The notes under the pieces: model-generated
Seen by the model: only the letters and a program-made list of their open reading frames with translations
Databases searched by the model: none
What the model was told of the DNA's origin: nothing
Position numbers and translations under genes: made by a program
Shown here: piece by piece, positions 60,124-64,000 of the stretch
Layout: the number at the start of each line of letters is the position of its first letter
How positions within the stretch are numbered: the stretch's first letter is position 1
Assembly (NCBI GenBank): GCA_010405405.1
Contig: MU004235.1
Span: 1,378,538-1,442,537, forward strand
Direction of reading: 5' to 3'
Length of the DNA stretch: 64,000 bases
From: Microthyrium microscopicum
Lineage: Eukaryota > Ascomycota > Dothideomycetes > Microthyriales > Microthyriaceae

Positions 60124-60818
60124 ATTAGCAACTTGCTGAAAAAAAATCCGAAGTACTACGAGGCTCGCCAAACGTTGTCCACGATGAGCTGGGAGGACGA
60201 CCTTTAAAGGAAGCACAGATCCAATTTCTTTATTCCGTAGAAGATCTCTCCGCATAGAAATAAGGCATAGCGGCGGCTTCAGACCAGGGTGTACGCATTA
60301 GAGGTGGTTTAAGCATTATGATCTTGTGGTCAATCATGTATAGACGACGCGGTAATTCAGGTCCGATGGTCCAATCCTGGTTGAAGAAATAGACAATTTG
60401 TGGCCGGCAATTAAGGGCTGGCCTCGTCTAGATAAATTGGCAGGTATTTTTCCGCAATGCATGAGCAATTTGGCGACATCTCCTGTTCGTTGTAGCGGGA
60501 GTGCTGATTCAGGGGCTGTTATTATTGCTCTCCTGTCGTCTGATCTCCGCCTTCGTGAACAATAGATGCAATGCTCATGCTCATGCTGCCCCTGAGCATC
60601 TTTCGATATAGGGGCTCTTTAATGTGCTGCGCCATTTAGGGGATGAAAGGGTGGCGGTGCAGGCCGGAGTTAAGGTTCGATCTGGGAATCTCCGGAGTCT
60701 TTCCTCAAGCTGAGTGCCTCAATGCACATTCATCCACCTCTCAACAGCTTCAACATCAGGCTGCACCCGATGCTCTTCATGAATCAAAAGACATCATCTT
60801 CCTCGACACACCAGCTTG
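60124..60818. promoter_or_regulatory. Divergent promoter, GH5 / RAD1, with STRE-like cluster
   Basis: 695 bases between start codons. Four AGGGG/CCCCT pentamers cluster at 60511, 60589, 60610 and 60638. These match the Msn2/Msn4-type stress element core and overlap fungal CreA-like GC boxes only partly. Function is inference. Confidence 0.5.
60511..60642. promoter_or_regulatory. Cluster of four STRE-like pentamers
   Basis: AGGGG at 60511-60515, CCCCT at 60589-60593, AGGGG at 60610-60614 and 60638-60642, all within 132 bases of the GH5/RAD1 intergenic region. Confidence 0.4.
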
Positions 60819-63700
60819 ATGGCTGAAGAAGAACATCATCCAGTCAAACTATCGTTACCGCTTGTATGTGCAATGCGACAAGCTCTGGAGATTCGCCACT
60901 GATTTCATCCGTAGGAGTTCCAGCAAGACATTTTCCAGGAAATTCGAGCAGAAGATGAACTTCTCATCATCGCCAAAGGGTTGGGCCTGCTGAGGATAGT
61001 GACAAATCTACTTCATTCCTATGATGCCGCTGGCAACAACCTCATCATCATCGTTGGTGCCAACGACCGCGAAAATGGCTGGATTGGCGAATTTCTTGCT
61101 GAACATGCCACCATCTCCAAAGCGCCGAAAGCGCGCGGCCTGAGCTTGGTGAATACTCAAATGGCCAGTTTGGTGTCGCGACAGAAGTTGTATGCGCATG
61201 GTGGTATTCTCAGCATCACCTCTCAGATTCTAATTGTCGATCTACTTTCTGGCGTACTGCCGCCTGGAAATGTAACTGGTATGGTCGTGCTGCATGCTGA
61301 GCGAGTGTCGGCGACTTCTATCGAATCTTTCGTTCTCCGCGAGTATCGCCAGCACAATAAGGTTGGCTTTCTCAAGGCTTTCTCGGATAGTCCAGAGTCG
61401 TTCACGTATGGCTTCTCTCCGCTGGCAACTATGATGCGGAATCTCTTTCTGCAGAAAACGTTGTTGTATCCTCGTTTTCAACTCGACGTCATCAAGTCTC
61501 TTGAAGGCCAGAAGAAGGCGGAGGTGATCGAGCTGGAGGTGCCCATGACGGAATCCATGGCGACAATTCAAGCAGCAATACTCGAATGCGTGGAAGCTAG
61601 TGTCAGTGACCTCAAAAAAGGTAATACAGGGTTAGATATGAGCGACTGGAATCTCGACAACGCGTTGCAGGGCAATTTCGACCAGAGAGTGATGCGACAA
61701 CTCAATCCAGTGTGGCATCGTCTACATCCTCGTACAAAACAAGTGGCCGCGGACTTGAGAACTCTTCGCTCCATGCTGTCGTACTTGGTCACATTTGACC
61801 CGGTACAGTTTTTGAAATATCTCGATACTGTACTTGCTGCGTCGCAACCGAAGAATCCGAACAGCAAGGCGAATCAGTCTCCTTGGCTGTTCTTGGATGC
61901 GGCTACAACTATTTTTGAGACAGCAAAACAGCGAGTCTATGCCGGCAAAATGGTCGATAATGGACCTCCGCTGAACAAAGCAGCGACGGAGGCTATTCGT
62001 CCAACTCTTGAGGAACTCCCCAAATGGGTTGTTTTGAGCGAAGTCCTGGATGAAATTGAGCGCGACGTATATTTCAATCCAGTTGTAGACGATTCCAGTG
62101 GTTCCATTATGATCATGTGCAGCAATCATGAGACGTGCGCCCAACTCAAGGAGTATCTCAAACGCAGACAGCTAGTCGAAGATGCAGAGGACGAGGAATC
62201 TGAGCCCCATTTCGCAGCAAGCTTTATGCTGAAGGACAAGCTGCGGAGCTATATCTACTGGAAACGGGCGTTCGCCAAGATGAATGACTCTTTGAAAGCA
62301 GATGTCGCGCAATCCATGGAATCGAAAGGCGAAGCTCAGCGCGACGCCCCTCGTCGAGGGCCACCAAACAAGCGGCGAAGAGTCCGCGGCGGCGCGGCTT
62401 CTGCTAGTACTGCAAGCCGAATCGAGACTTCGAGGACTGCCGGCGACAAGGAAGCGCATCTGGCCAGCTTGCTTGAAAATGAAGTGCAAGCCGTGGGTGC
62501 TGATGGTCTGCCTGAAGAAGAAGTTGTTGTAGATCCGCTAAGCGACAAAGACACATACTTCGAATTGCTCGAGATGCAAGACCTGATTATCGTTCATCCC
62601 TATGACGGCGACATCGACGAGCATGCGATTGAAGAAGTGCGCCCGCGCTATGTCATTATGTATGAACCAGAGGCTGCATTCATACGGCGAGTGGAAGTGT
62701 ATCGCAGCTCGCATACGGATCGGAATATTCGCGTGTACTTCATGTACTACAAAGACTCCGTGGAGGAGCAGATGTATCTTGCTTCGGTCCGCCGAGAAAA
62801 AGATGCATTCACTAAGCTCATCCGCGAGCGAGGAGTAAGTGGCCACAAAAATATGATGATGTTTCGGAGGCTAACGACGCGGCGTAGAACATGGCGATCA
62901 CGATTGATAATGCCAAACTTGATCCCGAAGAGGCTTTCTTGAGGACTATCAACACCCGTATTGCAGGTGGCGGCCGAGTAGCTGCTGCCACCGCCGAGCG
63001 GCCTAGAGTTGTGGTCGACACTCGAGAGTTTCGTTCCTCGCTGCCGTCGCTTGTCAACGCGCGTGGAATGGATGTTGTTCCCTGCATGTTGACCGTGGGT
63101 GATTATGTCCTGACGCCAGATATTTGCGTCGAGCGCAAGTCCATCAGTGATTTGATTGGCTCGTTGAACAACGGACGATTGTTTAACCAAGCAGAGACGA
63201 TGCTGGAGCATTACAAATTTCCAATGCTACTGATAGAGTTCGACCAAACGAGAAGCTTCACGCTCGATCCGTTCACTGACTTGTCGGCTGGTCCACAGAG
63301 TGCTTTGTCCTCTGCGCCAGACTTGCAGTCGAAGATTGTGCTTTTGACTCTCGCTTTTCCCCGAATGCGCATCATTTGGTCGAGCTCGCCGTATCAAACG
63401 GCCGAGATTTTCGAGGAGTTGAAAAAGCTGAACGACGAGCCAGATCCGCGCAAAGCTGTGAATATGGGTATACAAGAAGGTGATGATGCGGAGACAGTGC
63501 GTCCATTCAATCAACTTCCCATAGACATGCTTCGAGAGATTCCAGGAATCAACGAGAAGAACATCACTCGACTAAGCTTGGATATTACCAATATCCATGA
63601 GCTGGCGAATTACGAAGAAGACGATATTTGCGCAATGGTAGGTCGTGAAGCTGGTCGCCAGATCTATCGGTTCTTCAACCGAAATATTGGCCGAGACTGA
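60819..63700 (+). CDS. RAD1: XPF/Rad1 structure-specific DNA repair endonuclease
   Basis: Three exons, 60819-60863, 60915-62834 and 62888-63700, give 925 residues. Exon 1 is only 15 codons (MAEEEHHPVKLSLPL) and joins EFQQDIFQEIRAEDELL, the conserved XPF start. The N-terminal helicase-like domain is degenerate, as in all XPF proteins. The nuclease domain has VVVDTREF near 694-701 and VERKSISD (the ERKx3D signature) near 733-740. A tandem helix-hairpin-helix region for Rad10/ERCC1 pairing follows (MLREIPGINEKN near 866). Rad1-Rad10 cuts on the 5' side of lesions in nucleotide excision repair and trims flaps in recombination. Nuclear. Confidence 0.96.
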
Positions 63701-64000
63701 GCTGTTGGCCGTGTCTAGTGTAATTAGTAATTGTCTAATGAAAGCTGCATGGCCATCTCAGCGTACCGTGAAATTGGTGGGCTGGAACTGTAATCTGGAT
63801 TACCCCTTTTCCTAATTAGCACATCTGCCCCATGTCAGTCTTAGTCTTGTTCTTGCGACAAGCGGGCCGACATCAGTATGGTCAACTCGCAAGCAGAGTA
63901 CACATACCTTCCCATTAGAACTGACTGCTTCATTACGGCAATGTAGCCCTCGCGTGCCGATGGGCTTCTAATTCAGGGGCTTGGTCGGTCGCGTAGCGAG
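63701..64000. other. Downstream of RAD1 to window end
   Basis: 300 bases of 3' flank. Nothing recognisable. Confidence 0.5.

Noticed and set aside
60668-60700. GGTTCGATC resembling a tRNA B box
   Set aside because: No matching A box or cloverleaf upstream.

Overview
This window looks like nuclear DNA of a filamentous ascomycete (Pezizomycotina, probably Leotiomycetes). Genes carry short 45-130 nt introns with GT..AG ends and CTNAC-type branch sites. Upstream regions are often pyrimidine-rich. Protein families such as Zn2Cys6 factors, the mitochondrial methylcitrate cycle, an ENA-type ATPase, GH92/GH5 enzymes and Skt5/Chs4 are typical of the group. I found no rRNA, tRNA, transposon, CRISPR array or prophage. 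Exon structures were worked out by eye from splice signals, reading phase and family conservation.

Left part (1-20.2 kb): a gene-free 5.7 kb stretch is followed by plus-strand genes for a Pin4-like RRM/R3H protein, TIM50, UFD1 and a secreted Gly/Leu-repeat protein. Two minus-strand genes follow: a small predicted membrane protein that emerges only after splicing, and a secreted GH92 alpha-mannosidase.

Middle (21.6-39 kb): an IQGAP (Rng2/Iqg1-like) with about 14 IQ-like repeats, the GTPase Rbg1/DRG1, a fungal multi-span membrane protein, a secreted PhoD-type phosphatase, two small hydrophilic minus-strand ORFs, and an esterase divergent from a short Zn2Cys6 regulator.

Right part (39.8-64 kb): UGP1 with a 722-nt first intron, a short-chain dehydrogenase, and a divergent pair encoding mitochondrial 2-methylcitrate synthase (mcsA) and 2-methylisocitrate lyase (mclA). 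These two enzymes open and close the propionyl-CoA methylcitrate cycle and share a 622-bp promoter with two CCGAGG boxes. After them come an ENA-type Na+/K+ ATPase, a Skt5/Chs4-like chitin synthase activator with a CAAX box, a GH5 endoglucanase, and the XPF/Rad1 repair nuclease.

The genes are a housekeeping and secretome mix. The clear functional unit is mcsA-mclA. I see no convincing wholly new multi-gene system. The most unusual items are the triple-repeat secreted protein, the uncharacterised small membrane protein, two introns without stops that keep the frame, the UGP1 intron with an open in-frame extension, and the 5.7 kb gene desert.
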